From Edaphochlamys debaryana (taxonomy: Eukaryota > Chlorophyta > Chlorophyceae > Chlamydomonadales), in contig JAEHOE010000104.1 of assembly GCA_016858145.1 (NCBI GenBank), positions 1 to 64,000 on the forward strand: 64,000 nt of DNA, given 5' to 3'. A program made the translations under genes and the position numbers. Within the stretch, counting starts at the first letter, position 1. Each line of letters begins with the position of its first letter. Under the pieces are notes generated by a model. It was not told the origin of the DNA and ran no database searches. It worked only from the letters and a program-made list of their open reading frames with translations. Below are positions 25,601 to 37,310 of this stretch, piece after piece.

Positions 25601-26119
25601 AGCGAGGGCCAGGTCTGGAACGGCGCGCTAGGGCGCTGCGTGGACGGCCCATCCAGCACGGAGACCACCACCCAGCAGCAGCCTGCCCCCTGCACCTCGG
25701 CGGACTGCTTCTGCGCTGATAAGCCTGACGGCAAGTACGCGGACGTCCTTGGCGGCGACACGGCAAAGTACATTCGCTGCCTCGGAGGCAAGGGCCGCGT
25801 GGCTGCCTGCCCGCCGTACACCATGTGGCACCACGCCGAGGCCACGTGCGCCGATGCGCCCCGGAACGGCACCGTCCTGGCTGCGGCCTGCAAGGACGTG
25901 GAGTGCTTCTGTATCGGCCGCCCCGATGGGGCTTACGCTGACCCGTGGGGCCCCAGCGATGGGGCCAGTAGCGGTATCATCTGCGCCCAGCAGTACGCCA
26001 CCCCCCTAACGTGCGATGTCGATTTCGTGTTTGACGCCGCCGCTTCGCCCCCGTGCCGGTCCAAGGATGACGTGGGTGTGCCGAGGCGGGTCGGGGGAGG
26101 CAAGGCTGCGCGCGTCTAG
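14109..26119 (+). pseudogene. Secreted CBM14-like/Cys-rich protein, copy B (rearranged)
   Basis: This is a second copy of the 2148 gene with the same signal peptide and TATA box. Exon 3 (15354-15532) has two extra T's (about 15390 and 15442) that break the frame. Exons 4-11 (15703-18906) are intact, including the 843-base exon 8 at 17176-18018. Exons 12-13 (about 19122-19545) carry several indels. At about 19627 intron 13 jumps back into the middle of exon 4, so exons 4-13 occur twice. In the second set, exon 5 and exon 8 (extra C near 21557) and exon 11 (extra C near 22605) are damaged. Exons 12 to 19 (22890-26119) are clean, ending at TAG 26117-26119. As assembled it cannot encode the copy A protein. 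Either it is a recent pseudogene or the assembly is wrong here; the clean 3' part (exons 12-19) suggests a functional gene end. Confidence 0.7.
19628..23405 (+). repeat. Internal 3.77 kb duplication inside copy B
   Basis: This segment repeats 15859-19627. The junction joins intron 13 sequence ending GTGATCGG to exon 4 sequence GGCACCCCTGCAGTC, with only two or three shared bases (CGG). The first 1 kb (to about 20690) is indel-rich; the rest is nearly identical to the first unit. The junction removes the exon 4 acceptor, so the partial exon 4 at 19628-19790 has no normal splice partner. Confidence 0.8.
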
Positions 26120-26795
26120 GCGCACATGTTGGGTGGCCTGCAATTGGGGCCATGGTTGGACTGGTGTCGTCTACCATATGTTCGTGAACGCTTGCACATA
26201 GCTTTGGTACATAGTTAACTAGTTAGAACAACCCCCCGGCCTGTTCTTGGCCTTCTGCACTTCCTTTCAGTACATTCGTGCCCGTCCGTCCTCTCGGCTC
26301 GTGGCTGCATCCTCATACTAGCTATTCATCGTCGAAATCCCCCGGAACTGAATGCTGCCTACTCTCTTCTCCTGTGAACCTCTAGCAGCCATAACTGCAT
26401 CATCATCACGCCGGCAAGGGTGGTTTCTGTCGGACGCATGCATTGGCCTCCTTTCTGCATCCACTGCCGTCTTTGCTCGTCTGTCTCCCTCGTCAATTCT
26501 TGATAGCGAAACCTCCTCGAAACCCTAGCGCGGGCATCCATTGTTTGTGTGATCAGGGCGGGGCAGGGGTGACCCTGATCAGGGGTGGAGCCGTGCGGAT
26601 AGTGATTTGTCCGGGGGGCCCTGCTTGCTGACCGATCTAGTTTGAGTTGCAGGGTCCGCATGGGTGCTGAGATGCAAACGTGGTTCCGGGTGGCTTGACG
26701 GGCCCCTCTAATGGCTTCTACCAAACCACATCAGCGGTGCAGCAGATGTGTGTTAGGGTACGACCAGGAAGTACGACATCTGGGCAGGTTTAAAT

Positions 26796-26800
26796 TGTAA
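26796..26800 (+). terminator. TGTAA poly(A) signal, copy B
   Basis: TGTAA is about 680 bases beyond the stop at 26119, equivalent to the signal of copy A. The intervening flank is recognisably homologous to those of A and D but diverged. I see no gene in 26801-27987; open frames there are short and show no recognisable domain. Confidence 0.5.
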
Positions 26801-27987
26801 CATGCCTGACGTTGAGCCATGCCTGACCGTAATGAGCCGTTCGGGCACTCCAACGCATGCATCCACACGACCGGGCTCCCACCCGATCAGTATATCTGCA
26901 TTGACACTCGGGCATGCATTCCTTTTGCATGCGGAGCAGAGACGAGAGCGAGCCCAAAGAGGACTGGCGGGCGTTAAGCCCTAAGTCTGACCCCTGTCCA
27001 AACTCGATCTTTGCAGGGTCGGAGAGGCTTGGGAGGTGGATGGCACGATGGCTCCATCTGTGCCTCCGCCTGCCCTGCTTGGTAGGCGAGCCTTGCTTGG
27101 GAGTGTGAGAGGGTTGCGACGGCGGCGCCTGTCTCGGCCTACCTGACTGGTTCGCGCGCAGGCCTACACGTCCACAAGAAAGCAAGTTCTACACGTGGAC
27201 GATTGCCCTCACCAGGAAGCAAAGGCAGAAGCGCAGAACTCGTCAGTTACTCCATGTCTTTACACGCCTATGGTACCCCCCAGGCACCACTACGCAAAAC
27301 CTCCACCTTCCGAGTCCGATTGGTCTTTCAGCCGCGACCAATCCGGTCTACGCCAGCCGCGCATGCGTGCTACTTTGGCTCCCGGACTTCACATCCAGTC
27401 TGCCCGACCAGCATGCACTTGCACTTGAACCAAGGCCGGGGTGAGAAGCTGAGAACTGCAGCACCCTGCTCCACCATGCATCCATCAGTCGCCCTTATCG
27501 TAAACCCCTCACCCTACATCCGTAGCCGGTTGGTGGCCATAGGCGTAAACGTAACAATGAACCTCCTTCAAGAGGCTTCCCGGACCGTCTCGCACATAGC
27601 CGGCGTATGGTTAATCAGCAAGCACGCACGCCCCACGCTCCCCCATCAGCTCCGGACGAGAAGGGGAGCGAGCAGGAAGCCAAGCCGGGCCACCAGTGGC
27701 ACCACGCCGGTCTGCCGGTGCCCAATCTTAAATCAAATATTGCTAGTCATGGTGTTCCTTGCCGTTGAGGTTTCTTATAGTTGCGGAGTTCCTCTGCGAA
27801 GGGCCAACGCCTGCCCTCCTGCACTGCAAGGCAGCAGCTCACACTAAGGCTGTGGCCGTGCGCCATCAATATGCACTTGTTCCTTGCCTTCAATTTCAAG
27901 GCCTTATCAGTGCGTACGACGCTTGTACACACCAAGGCGACGGCCCATAGGAAGATAATAACGAGGACCTTTCGTCACAGGTCAACC

Positions 27988-27992
27988 TTACA
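27988..27992 (-). terminator. TGTAA poly(A) signal of the 28529-32508 gene
   Basis: TTACA on the plus strand is TGTAA on the minus strand. It is about 540 bases past the minus-strand stop codon at 28529, within the usual range for this genome. Confidence 0.4.
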
Positions 27993-28528
27993 ATTACTAG
28001 CAGCCCCCCAACACCACCACCACGAAAATCCAACGCAGTTACTGAGCCCCTGACGGCGCCGCAGTCAACAGTAACAATACGCATTTGTACCTTGCCTACC
28101 CTCGCATGGCCCCTGCACAGTCTGCATAGCCTGTCACGGTGCAAGTACCTCGCGTAGGTACGGCAACTAAGCTTCACGACAAAATGCACACGCACCCTCC
28201 ACATACGGTATGCGACCGGCCAGCACAGCAAGTGCAAATGATTGGCCTGCCAGGCATCTCTGCATCTCAGACAAGCGTCGGGCCCGTACAGCTGCACCTT
28301 GCCTCCCCTCCAGTGCACCTCGAACCCACGACGGCGCCCCTGATACCCAGTCTGTCTCACCACCTGAATTCAACGGCGACGAGAAAGCACTGCGCCAAAC
28401 AACCGCGCCGGTCCACAGCACCTCCGACCCGCGAGCAGCGGCGACGCCTGTCTGGAAGCAGGGGACTGGGCCAGAATCTCCGCAGCAATTCCAACACGAC
28501 CGAGCCCTTGCACGCAACAGCAAGTGGC

Positions 28529-31500
28529 TTAGTCATCGCCACGACGCAGGAAGCTGAGGGCCTTCTTAATCTTGAGTGCCACGCTGTTCCGCGCCTCCTC
28601 ATCCTCCCTTGCGGCACCCTCGCCTGGGGCCTCCCGTGTCCTACAGCTCTCCCTCACAGGCGAGCCGCCGTGCTGGGTGGCGCCCAAGCCCCAGGCCTCC
28701 ACCGCACCGCCGCCAGAGGCGTTGCTGCGAAGCCCCTGCGGACCGGCCGACAGAAGCGATCGCTGGGGGCCTGCCGGCCCGTGCCCCGCATGCGCCGGGG
28801 TCGGGCGGTGCGCTTGGCTGGGCAAGCGCTGTGCGTGCCGCTCCCTGGACGCGGGCCGTTGCGCTGACAGCCTGGCAAGCACGCCGGTCCCGGTTCCGGA
28901 CCCGCCGGTTCCAGAGTCTGGTCCGGCTGACAAAGGGCTGCGCAGTTCCGGAGTGCTGCCCACGCCTACGCCGGTTCCCCAGCCGCCGCCCGGGACCGCA
29001 AGGCGAGGCGGCGGCTGCCTGGGCAGCGGGCAGCTGGCGTACGCCTGCGGCGGCAGCGGCGGGCCTGGGGCGGTCCCGACAGAGGCGGGGCAGCGTCCAG
29101 CGTCGGCATGTGCAGCCGAGGTTGCGGCGCCGGACATCTCCCGCTCCAGATGACCGTGGAGATCCAACTGCGGGGCAGCAGATGGGCATCAGACGGCAGG
29201 AATGAGCCCAACAGCAAGGCTGCACCAGACTTAACTAGCCCAAACCCCCACACCAGTTAGCCAAAACGCATTGCAGGCCGCGAGCTCTGCCACAGCGGCG
29301 GAAAGCCATGCAATCCAAAGCCCCCTCCCAGGCCTCAGCCGCAGCCGCCCTTCCCCACCTGCGGCCTGCTCGGCGGCCCGGGCCCTCCAGCGCCGGCGCT
29401 TCCGCAGCGACCTGCGGCCTCCCACGCATCCTCCTCGCCGTCCTCCGCAGCGCCCCCGCTGCCGCTGCCACTGCCGCCGTCGACCCCCTCCGCACCCAAA
29501 AGGTAGTTGGACGACGACCCTTCCAGGACTCCGTCGCTGCTGTCGCCTGCCGCCCGTCCCGTGCTGCCGTCGACACGGCCTTGCCCGCGCCAGCGCCCGG
29601 CTGAGGAGGGACTGAGCTGGGCCTCGGCCGTCAATGAACCGTGATGGTTTCCGGCGCCGTGGCGTACCCCAGCGCTGTCGTAGCTCTGACCTCGTATGAT
29701 CGCCCCCGGGTCATACGTGGCGCGCGGGGCGTGGCTGTAGGTGTTGGCGTGAGAGGGGCTGGCGGGCAGCGCCGCCGAATCGTGGCGGTGGTGCGGCGGC
29801 GTGGGCCCCGCATGAGCAGCCATGGACGTGAGGACGTGGATGCTGTAGCCACGGCCAAACGTGGGGCCGCCAGAGCCGAAGCCCCCGGCCGCCGCCGATG
29901 CGGCTGAGGCGGTGGACGCATTCGCAGCCGCCTCGGAAGCGGCGGCAGCAGAAGCGGCGGCGGCGGCGGCGGCTGTGGGGCTGGCGGGTGTGTGCGGGCG
30001 GCGCGCGTCTGCGCTCACAGCGTAGTTCCACTCTTGGCCCGGCAGAGGCGCGCTCTTGAGGGGCACGTGCACGATCCGCGAAAAGCGGTCGAACACCTCG
30101 AGGACACCGCTGCCGGCGCCGTTGCCTGCACTGCCGCCAAAGCCGTCGCAGCTTCCGCCAGCGGCGCCGTCCGTAGACTGGCCGAGGCCTTGTGAGTCCG
30201 GCCCGCTGTTGCCCACGAGCCGCGGCACAGGCGAGGCCAGAGGCGAAGGCGACAAGGGTGGCGACCGCAGACTCTCCAGGGCTGAGGCCGAGGCGCAAGG
30301 CGAAGCGGGTGAGCCCGCCCACGGCGGCGATGGCAGGGTCAGGCTGGCGGGCCCAGATGAGCGCGGGGAGGTGGCGTAGGGCAGGCTGAGTCGGCGGCAT
30401 CGCGGCGCCGAGGACAGGGGCGTTGGGCGGAGGCCCTGCCCCCCGGCGCTGCCTCCACCGCTCACCGGCCCGCCGTCCGGCTGCAGCGAGGGCGGCGCAA
30501 CGGGCCGGTGGGTGGGGCTCGGAGCCTGCCCCGGGCACGGCTGGTGGAGCTGGGGCGGCGGCTGCAGCTGCTGCCGCCGGCAGTCCTGCATCTGTTGGAA
30601 CTGGGTGACGGGCATGGTGGCCTGCTGCGGCCTCGGCAGCTGCAGGTACTGCGGGGCCGGCGGCTGGGACTGCGCCGTGGGGAGCGGCGGCGCGCCGAAG
30701 GCTCGGTGCTGCGTGGTGAAGCTCTGTCCGCTGCGCATGACGGACAGCTCGCCCTCCGGCCCGCAGCCCCCGGGCGCAGCTTGCCCGCTCCAACGGGACA
30801 GGTCGCCCGCTAGCGGCTGGGCCGAGAGCCTCCGCTGCCTCCCGCCCACATGCTCCGCCTCCGCCGGCGTAACGCCCGCCAGCCACGCGGCCGCGGTGCG
30901 TTCGTCGCACTCCGCGCTCGCCCGGCGCCGCCGGTGCGACCCCGGCGGCTGCGGCGGAAGCGGAGGCGCTGCCAGGTCGCTGAAGGGCGCGCCGCCCCCG
31001 GTGCGGCTGTCACTGGACTCCACGAGCTGTGTGAAGAGGTGGTTGCGGGCAGGGGCCACCGCCCCGGCTGCTGCAGCAGCAGCGGATGCCCCTGCTGGCA
31101 CAGCGTCCAAGAAGGTGGAGCGCCGCTGGGGGGCTGTCGGCGTGGGGGCATCCCGACCCGAGTCGGCCGCTGCCCCAGACCTCGAGCCGGGGCGCGCGGG
31201 CATTTCCACGCCCTCCGGCAGGCCGAGCCGGGGGCCGAAGGAGGGCGCCTCAGCAAAGCTTGACGGCCTTCCCACGGGCGTGTGGCTCCGCTCCTGGGCG
31301 GGGGTGGACCGACCCGAACGGCCGGTGGGCCCGGTGCTGGAGCCCCCGCGGCCCCCACCGATCCCCGGCGCCTCGACTCCATCACCCGTGTCGGCATCGC
31401 CACAGCCGCCGTCGTAGGCCTCCCGGGCCGCCAGGCGCGCCGCCAGGGGCGACACCCACTTTGCGGACCCGCTGCCATCGCCCGTGCGTGATGCCGGGCC

Positions 31501-32508
31501 GCTGCTGCTGGGCCCCTCGTCTGCGCCGGCGCCAGAGATGGAGGAGGCCTGCAGGCCCCTGGCCACGACGCAGCCCCCCTCAGGCTCTCCTGGAGCGGTG
31601 CTGGCACCGGGCAGGGGCTGGGATACTGGGCTCAGCGGCCCTTCTGGGTCGGGTGCGCTGAGGAGGCCGCCAGCGCCGGGGCTGGTGAGGGCTCCGGGCA
31701 GCACCGGGGCCTGAGCGGAGACCACGCCAGGCGTGAGCAGCGAACCGAAGCGGGGAACTGGCTTGATTGAGATGGACTTGGGCACCTGCTGGCGCCTCAA
31801 GTCAAGCGTGCTGGTGCCGCATAAGGAGGCTGTGTCCTCGCCCTCCGGGCCGGCCGCCTCGGCCCTCCCTCGGTCGTACTGCAAGCGCACGAGGGACTGC
31901 TTGCTCTGTACGGCGCGCGTGGCCTGCTGCATGAAGTGCATCGAGTTGTGGTGCCGCGCCCGTGCGTCGCTGTGGGGGGTCGGGGAGGGAGGGAAGAAGG
32001 TCGTCGCAGAGGGTGTTACGAGGGCCAGCGTTGAGGGCGGCGCGTGCCGTGAGGTGGAGGCGACCGTTGCGAGGGGTGTGTGTGTGTGGGGGGGGGGGGG
32101 GGGGGGGGAAAGGGGGCATCCAGTCGAGTAAACGCGACGCCGTGAGTACGGTCCAGGATGCGCGCACTCACCGGAGCACATCGTCAACCTCGTCGTGCGC
32201 GTGATGCTCTTTGAGCAATGACGCCTACGACGGGGAGCCGGGTAACGATAGGGAAAAGCTTAGGTCACATCTCAGGAGCATGGCGGGGGTCGCGTGGAAG
32301 GCCGTGTTGGACCGCTGCCCCACAAGCCGTGCAGGTTGTTGATGTTGACTTTGGACCTCCCGCACTGCTCTCCATGCCCCCAGGCGGAGCGGTCTCGACC
32401 TACAAGCCCTATTGCCAACGCCGACCCCACGCCACGCAGGCACGCTCTTCTTCCCACGATACCCACCAGGACCTTCTCCCGCTCATCAAAGGGTCGACCA
32501 TGCGCCAT
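28529..32508 (-). CDS. Disordered RRxS-rich protein (4 exons, about 1114 aa)
   Basis: Proposed exons on the minus strand are 32508-32467, 32224-32172, 31969-29359 and 29167-28529. Phases agree and give 1115 codons including the stop. The start has an ACAATGGCG context. Spliced, the N-terminus runs MAHGRPFDEREKVL, then ASLLKEHHAHDEVDDVLR, then DARARHHNSMHFM, which reads as one charged helix. This is my main reason for joining these small exons. The rest is low-complexity Gly/Pro/Ser/Ala sequence with several basophilic kinase-like sites (RRLS, RRAS, RRST). The C-terminus ends in a short basic-hydrophobic helix (LKIKKALSFL). No catalytic domain is seen. A block around SLVRLQY resembles SLNRMQY in the divergent neighbour at 33537. 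Function unknown; possibly a phosphorylated scaffold. The first two exons are less certain than the large ones. Confidence 0.6.
32088..32108. repeat. G21 homopolymer next to a GT run
   Basis: Twenty-one consecutive G's follow a short (GT)n run. On the coding strand of the surrounding gene this is a C-run inside the intron before the exon starting at 31969, about 120 bases from the acceptor. The exact length is likely to be unreliable. Confidence 0.8.
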
Positions 32509-33536
32509 TGTCGCCACCGAAATGCGAGCTTCGGGGAAGTCACGATGTATTAAACTTCTACTGGCAACGGGTGTAGAGCAGCAACGTGTCAATGAAACGC
32601 AAGGAGGAGTCCAGCAAGCGGTGCATGCCTTGACGTGGGTCGCAGCGGTTTCTAGCTCTACGGGCGGACTGTTGTCACCTAAGCTAAGTTTACTAGATGC
32701 TGTGAGTGGAGGCAGTGTATGGGTTCCTCGGTTGAGGCTTAGTTTCGCACAGAACGTAGTACAGCGAGAGCCGCGATGCGCCGCTGTGAGCCCCTCCTTT
32801 CCTCGGTTATCGATCGTCGTGCTATCTGTTGTCTGCAAATCTTTAAGCTGCGAAACGGATCGGCTCTTGCCAAGGGGTAGCCTCGGTCTGACCCTCGGTT
32901 CGCTGCAGGCGGGCGGAGCTCTTGCGAGAGCGCTTGCGCCGAGGCCCAGAACCTGATTGTTTGAGTAGGAAGGGCAATTCGTATCATTAGCGCTGCGGCC
33001 AAGCCTCGCGGTTCCTACCCGGATGCCGACTCGCAGCCCGCAAGCTCGGAGCCCGCAGGCTTGGGCTGCTGCCTTTCTCACAATACCAACAGAACTCCTA
33101 ACGACCTAACTCACCGAGTGCTATCATGAACAGAAGCCCATACGCCGCGAGTAAGCTGTAGAGCAGAATGATAGAGCCTCTTCTGGGCAGGAAGGAAGTG
33201 TCCTTGCGCAACCTTGACTGGCCTCTCCATGTGGCCCAGATAGTGAGTGCTCTCTGCGTTGGTGGGCAGGCCAGGCGACCCCGGAGTGAAATGTCACGGC
33301 GGCATTAGGCCGCTCTGACCAGAGCTCGCGTAGGCGTGGGGCTGCCCGTAATAGTCACACAGCAGCAATCCTGACACGAAACAGGGCGTGCCCGTCTCGT
33401 GGCTTGCTACCTCCACTGCGTCAGCCGTTTCGGGTTGGTGCCCGTCTCTGCCCGTCTTGGATGCCCCGACGCGGCCCTTGGCGTCCTCCGCCCCTCAAGC
33501 CCCTCATCCCCCACCTCACCCTTGAACTTGTCACAG
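32509..33536. other. Gap between divergent genes; no gene resolved
   Basis: This 1 kb holds the presumed promoter of the minus-strand gene and the unresolved 5' end of the plus-strand gene at 33537. An ATG at 33126 followed by a GTAAGC donor is possible, but its phase does not match the next clear exon, so I did not use it. Confidence 0.4.
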
Positions 33537-35140
33537 GCAATACCAGTGGTGGCCGAGCCCGCTGAAACGCACGTGGTCACCCCCAGCAACGTCTTCCATT
33601 CCGTGCTGGAGCAGCATGCGCAGAACCTTCACTTCCACGCGCGCTCCACTGCTCCGAACCGGAATTCGGAGCCCAAAGTCAGCCTAAACCGCATGCAGTA
33701 TGGCCCGCGCCAGAATGCGGCCAACTTGCTGGGCATGCGGGAGTCTTCTGACCAGGTCGACATTTGGCGCCGATCCACATCGTTTGCCTCTTCCTCCTCG
33801 TCGAGCTGTTCAGCCGCCTGGAATCCACTGGACCCAGAACGCGACCGCAGCAGCTCGGGATGCAACGCCAGCGGAAGCTCTGAAAGCCCGCAGGGCCTGG
33901 CCCTCGTTCCGCTGGGGTCGCTGAGCTTGCCTGGTGGAGAGCGGCAGGCGACCGGGCGGCGCGAATCGTCGGATCGCTACGCGGGGTTGTTCCGACAGCG
34001 CAGCCCACAGGCCAAGCCGCAAATAGGCAGCCCACAGCGGCCCGTTGCGCCCGCCGTAGGATGCCGTGCCAGCCCCTCACCGGTTCCCACGTTCAGCGGA
34101 GAGGGAGGGGGAGAGCAAGGGGCCTCGACTAGCGTGCCCTTGCCGATGCCCCGCCCCGGCGGCCTGTCGCCCACGCCGCCTCGGGTCCGCGCTCGCCGCA
34201 TGTCGGCCCTCGACACAGCGCCCTGGGCGGCTGCCTTGCCGCCCCGAGCCAGCTGGCAGGGAGCTTCCCTGCCATCAGCGCCCCGCGGGGCTGGGCCCTC
34301 CATGGGCGCCGCCGCCTCTGGCGGCGCCAGTGGCGCAGGCGGAGGCGGCAACGGAGGCGGCGGGGGCGTGGCGCGGAGGGCATCCATCAGCCTGCCCGAC
34401 GCGGTGGAACGACCGCGCGGGGGCCTGGCCAAGCCCACGGCGGCGAGGGGACCCGGGCCAGCGGCTTGCCCCGACCCATATCACAGCGCCCTCGTGCCGC
34501 CGCGGACGGCCGCCGGCGGACCACACAGCTGCATGGCGCCGCCACGGACCGGCGGCGGCGGGCTGCAGCAGTCCGTAGAGTTTACGCTGCCACCGGCCAT
34601 GCCCTCGGCGTCCAACGGGACAGGCCTGCCCCCTGCCCCCAACGGCCGACCAATGAGCCGGGTCCTGTCCGACCTCAAGTACCGCCTACGCGTCTTCAGC
34701 GCTAGCTCGCGGCCAAACTCGCCCCCAAAGACCACGGCACGCAGCCGAGCCAACAGCGTCAGGCGCCGGGCATCGTCCCACGTGGAGCAGCCCCAGCAGC
34801 CAGCGCCGCACATCCACCAGCCCACGCTACCGCCGGCGCCCCTCAGCCGCGCAAACAGCACCTGGATTGAGCGGCTGCGCGCCAACCAGGTGAGGAGGAC
34901 CCGAGCGACTAGGGCCGACCAAAACCCGGGTTGATGTTCCCCTGTTTTCTGCGCTCGTTCCATGCAACTGCGCTTCGCTCAACTCTCGCTGATATGATCC
35001 TCTTTCTGCCCGAGCAGGTGTTGTCGTCAACGGCGGCGGAGCTGGCTGCAGCGAAGGCGGAGGCTGCCACGGAGGCCGCTGTGCCGCTGGGCCTGCTGCC
35101 GGACGCCAGCGAGGGCGGTGCCAGGAGCACGCGGGGTTGA
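33537..35140 (+). CDS. Disordered RRxS-rich protein, partial 5' end
   Basis: Two exons are clear: 33537-34889 (acceptor TCACAG, donor GTGAGG) and 35018-35140 (ending TGA), both phase 0, giving 491 residues. Upstream exon(s) must exist but were not resolved. The first block (residues about 15-60, LHFHARS to SLNRMQY) resembles MHFMQQA to SLVRLQY in the minus-strand neighbour, so the two look like a divergent paralogous pair. The middle is Ser/Pro/Gly-rich and disordered, with RRST, RRMS, RRAS and RRRAS sites. Near the end comes LSDLKYRLRVF, then a basic stretch, then WIERLRANQ and an Ala/Glu-rich helix. No enzyme domain is seen. Function unknown. Confidence 0.6.
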
Positions 35141-36420
35141 GGCTCGCCTGCCGCCCAGGCTCTGCTCTGTCCGTCCGCTCTGAGCGGCGAGGCAAGCCAC
35201 AACGGAGGGACCGCAAAGGGGCGTGCGCTGCCTCGCAAGTCTGTATCCAACTAGTAGCGTGCTGGCTGCGTCTCCTGCTTGGGTGTGTTTGTAGGCGGGG
35301 CCTGGATGCGGTGTGGGCAGCTGTGGGGGCTCTACCAGTGCGTTTGCCGCTGCGGCAGGAGTGTGGCGCCCGTGATGCAGGGGGTCATGCATGGACGCTT
35401 GAGCCGCCGAGCCGCTTTGGGATATGAAGCGTAGGACCTGGGCGTCACGAGTGCAGGGCTCAGGAATCGTTGCTTGTGGTGCAATGCATGCGTCCCGGGC
35501 GTTCATCTTTAGAACCCGGCGACCGCCGAGCGAGTGGGTACTGTCGCGTGGGTACATGGGGGCGCAGGATGTGTGATGCGGGGCGGGGGTGGGATACCTA
35601 AGTCGCAGCGGACCTGCGGTGCAACACCCGCGGATGTATGGAAAGGAAGAAAGAGCGGAATACTTGTCTGTGTCGCAGGATCAGAACGTGTATTACGGCG
35701 GGTCGGGTCCCATATTCAGTTCATTGTTTCAGTCTGGTATGTCTTATGCACGCATGCGCCAGTCAGGGTGCCTAGGGCATGGCCGCGGCATGCTGAGTCA
35801 TAGGGACAGAGTGTCGGGTCGTTTCATGCCTGACTTGAATGCCGCAGTGCGCGCCTTCGTCTTGCTCCCCTAGTTAGCAACTTTCTTTCACCCTATCGGG
35901 GTCGTGCGGCGTCTGGGTGCCTATCTGGGGCTTCCGCTGTGGACTAGGGCCCATTTTGTAGCCCTTCCCGTGGGGGAGCTGCGCACGTCTTCGTGCATGA
36001 AACATCACTGACCAGTGCGGCGGCCAGGTAGCGCTGACCGTGGAATGGACGTTTCGTAAGTCGAGGGCCTTTGACAGGCTGCCTCTCTGCGTAGGTGTGA
36101 AATCATATTACAGTGCGTGCAGATTCAAGGCCAGCGTGTGCCTGTACTCTTTCATCCGGGCCAAAGGAAGGCGGGCTGAATGTAGGGAGCGAGGAGGCTC
36201 GGCCCCTCGCTCAGCTCCTACCACCTGGCTAGTCACCTTTGCCTTTCGCCTTACGGAGCAGGGCGGCCAGGATCCACTCCCCCCTCTGAAGTACGGTTCG
36301 GCCTGGATCCTTTCTCTCTGGGGGCCTTCCGCGAGCTGGCCGTTTGTAGGTGCTGTACCGTACAACCGGTACACAGGTACCAGCATGTGGAGGCGCAGTG
36401 AAGTGCGAGCCTGCTTGCGG
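35141..36420. other. No gene recognised
   Basis: This is the 3' flank of the 33537 gene. Open frames are short and overlap on both strands. The nearest plus-strand TGTAA is far away (36566-36570), so the poly(A) site of the upstream gene is not assigned. Confidence 0.4.
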
Positions 36421-36510
36421 GCTGGTGGTGGACTCGAACATTATTGGGCCCCCTTGGGGGGCCCCACGAGGCTCAGCCCTTTTCCTGCCTTCGGGCAGCC
36501 ACCCTTGTCT
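36421..36510 (-). repeat. tRNA-like/SINE-like module 1
   Basis: On the minus strand the module reads GGGTGGCTGCCCGAAGG (A-box-like), then GGGCTGAGCC, then a G/C hairpin (GGCCCCCC/GGGGGCC), then TGTTCGAGTCC (B-box-like). The order and spacing resemble a tRNA with a long variable arm, and the ends GGTGG/CCACC could pair. Related copies are at 37311, 38203 and 52971. Confidence 0.5.
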
Positions 36511-37152
36511 GGCCACAAGCTGCGCAAAGGTGGCCTTGCCACTTTCCGGCTATCAGGCCGAGCACTGTAACACTGACCTGATCGAACGTTCTGCCGCCGA
36601 CTGCTGCCGGGCTTGTGAGCAGCTAGCAGGCCATCCAGCAGGCAGCGGAAGGGGCGGGCAAGAGGGAGCCCTCATGGTTATACATCGTGTACACCTGGAC
36701 AGGCGGGTCCTAACGGGCCAGGGTGCCGTGCGCACCACTCGTGCGCCACGCCACTCGTCTAGTCTTGCCGGCTACAAGCATACATTCGCCCCCTGGCCCC
36801 GCCCTTGGGGATGGATCGAACGCCCACCCAGCCAAGCCAGTCCGTCCCTTGGGCTGGACTACAGAGCCTTTCTTTGCAACGCACTGTCACTCCATCCGCC
36901 GTTTCGCCTCCCTCCGCGGATACCGCCCTGCCCACCTCTCGGTGGATGCAGCGTCCTGAGTGCCGGAAAGAGAAGGGCCGGGCACCCCAAACCCTCCTTC
37001 GGTACCCACTCCGGTACCACTACCATCCGGCCCTACGGCCTACGGTTAGAGGTTCAAACTCTGCCACTAGTCCACACGCACGGGGGCATCCTTGGGAGCT
37101 CCAGTCCCCATACAGCCCATCAGCGGATTCAGCCATGCATGGTCAAAAATAA

Positions 37153-37178
37153 GGCTCAGCCCGCGTCAGGGCTGAGCC
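37153..37178. repeat. Perfect 10-bp inverted repeat
   Basis: GGCTCAGCCC and GGGCTGAGCC flank a 6-base loop. The decamer GGGCTGAGCC is the same core word found in modules 1, 3 and 4. A second small hairpin (around CCCATGTTTCATGGG-like text, 37194-37216) follows. No poly-T tract or gene lies directly after it. I see no gene in 36511-38047 apart from these repeats. Confidence 0.6.
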
Positions 37179-37310
37179 CGTGACACCGGTAGCCCATGTC
37201 CCATGAAACATGGGAAGAGCCCATCGCAGCCACTCATTGATGTCTCCATCCGCCTTCGTGCTCCACATCTCCTGTCCACCCGTTCCAACGTGGTGGCGAA
37301 GGCTGCTGCA

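Noticed and set aside
24173..26119. A single long open frame of 648 codons in copy B as an intronless gene
   Set aside because: It runs through introns known from copy A; splice sites are conserved, and the first part is in the wrong frame for exons 16-17. It is explained by exons 18-19 plus an open intron 18.
30512..31417. Plus-strand open frames inside 28.5-32.2 kb
   Set aside because: They are shadows of the long GC-rich minus-strand exon; they have no domain, start context or splice logic of their own.
36421..36510. A genuine tRNA gene (Ser/Leu type)
   Set aside because: A- and B-box-like words and a variable-arm-like hairpin are present, but no convincing anticodon stem-loop; the sequence recurs in degraded copies like a SINE.
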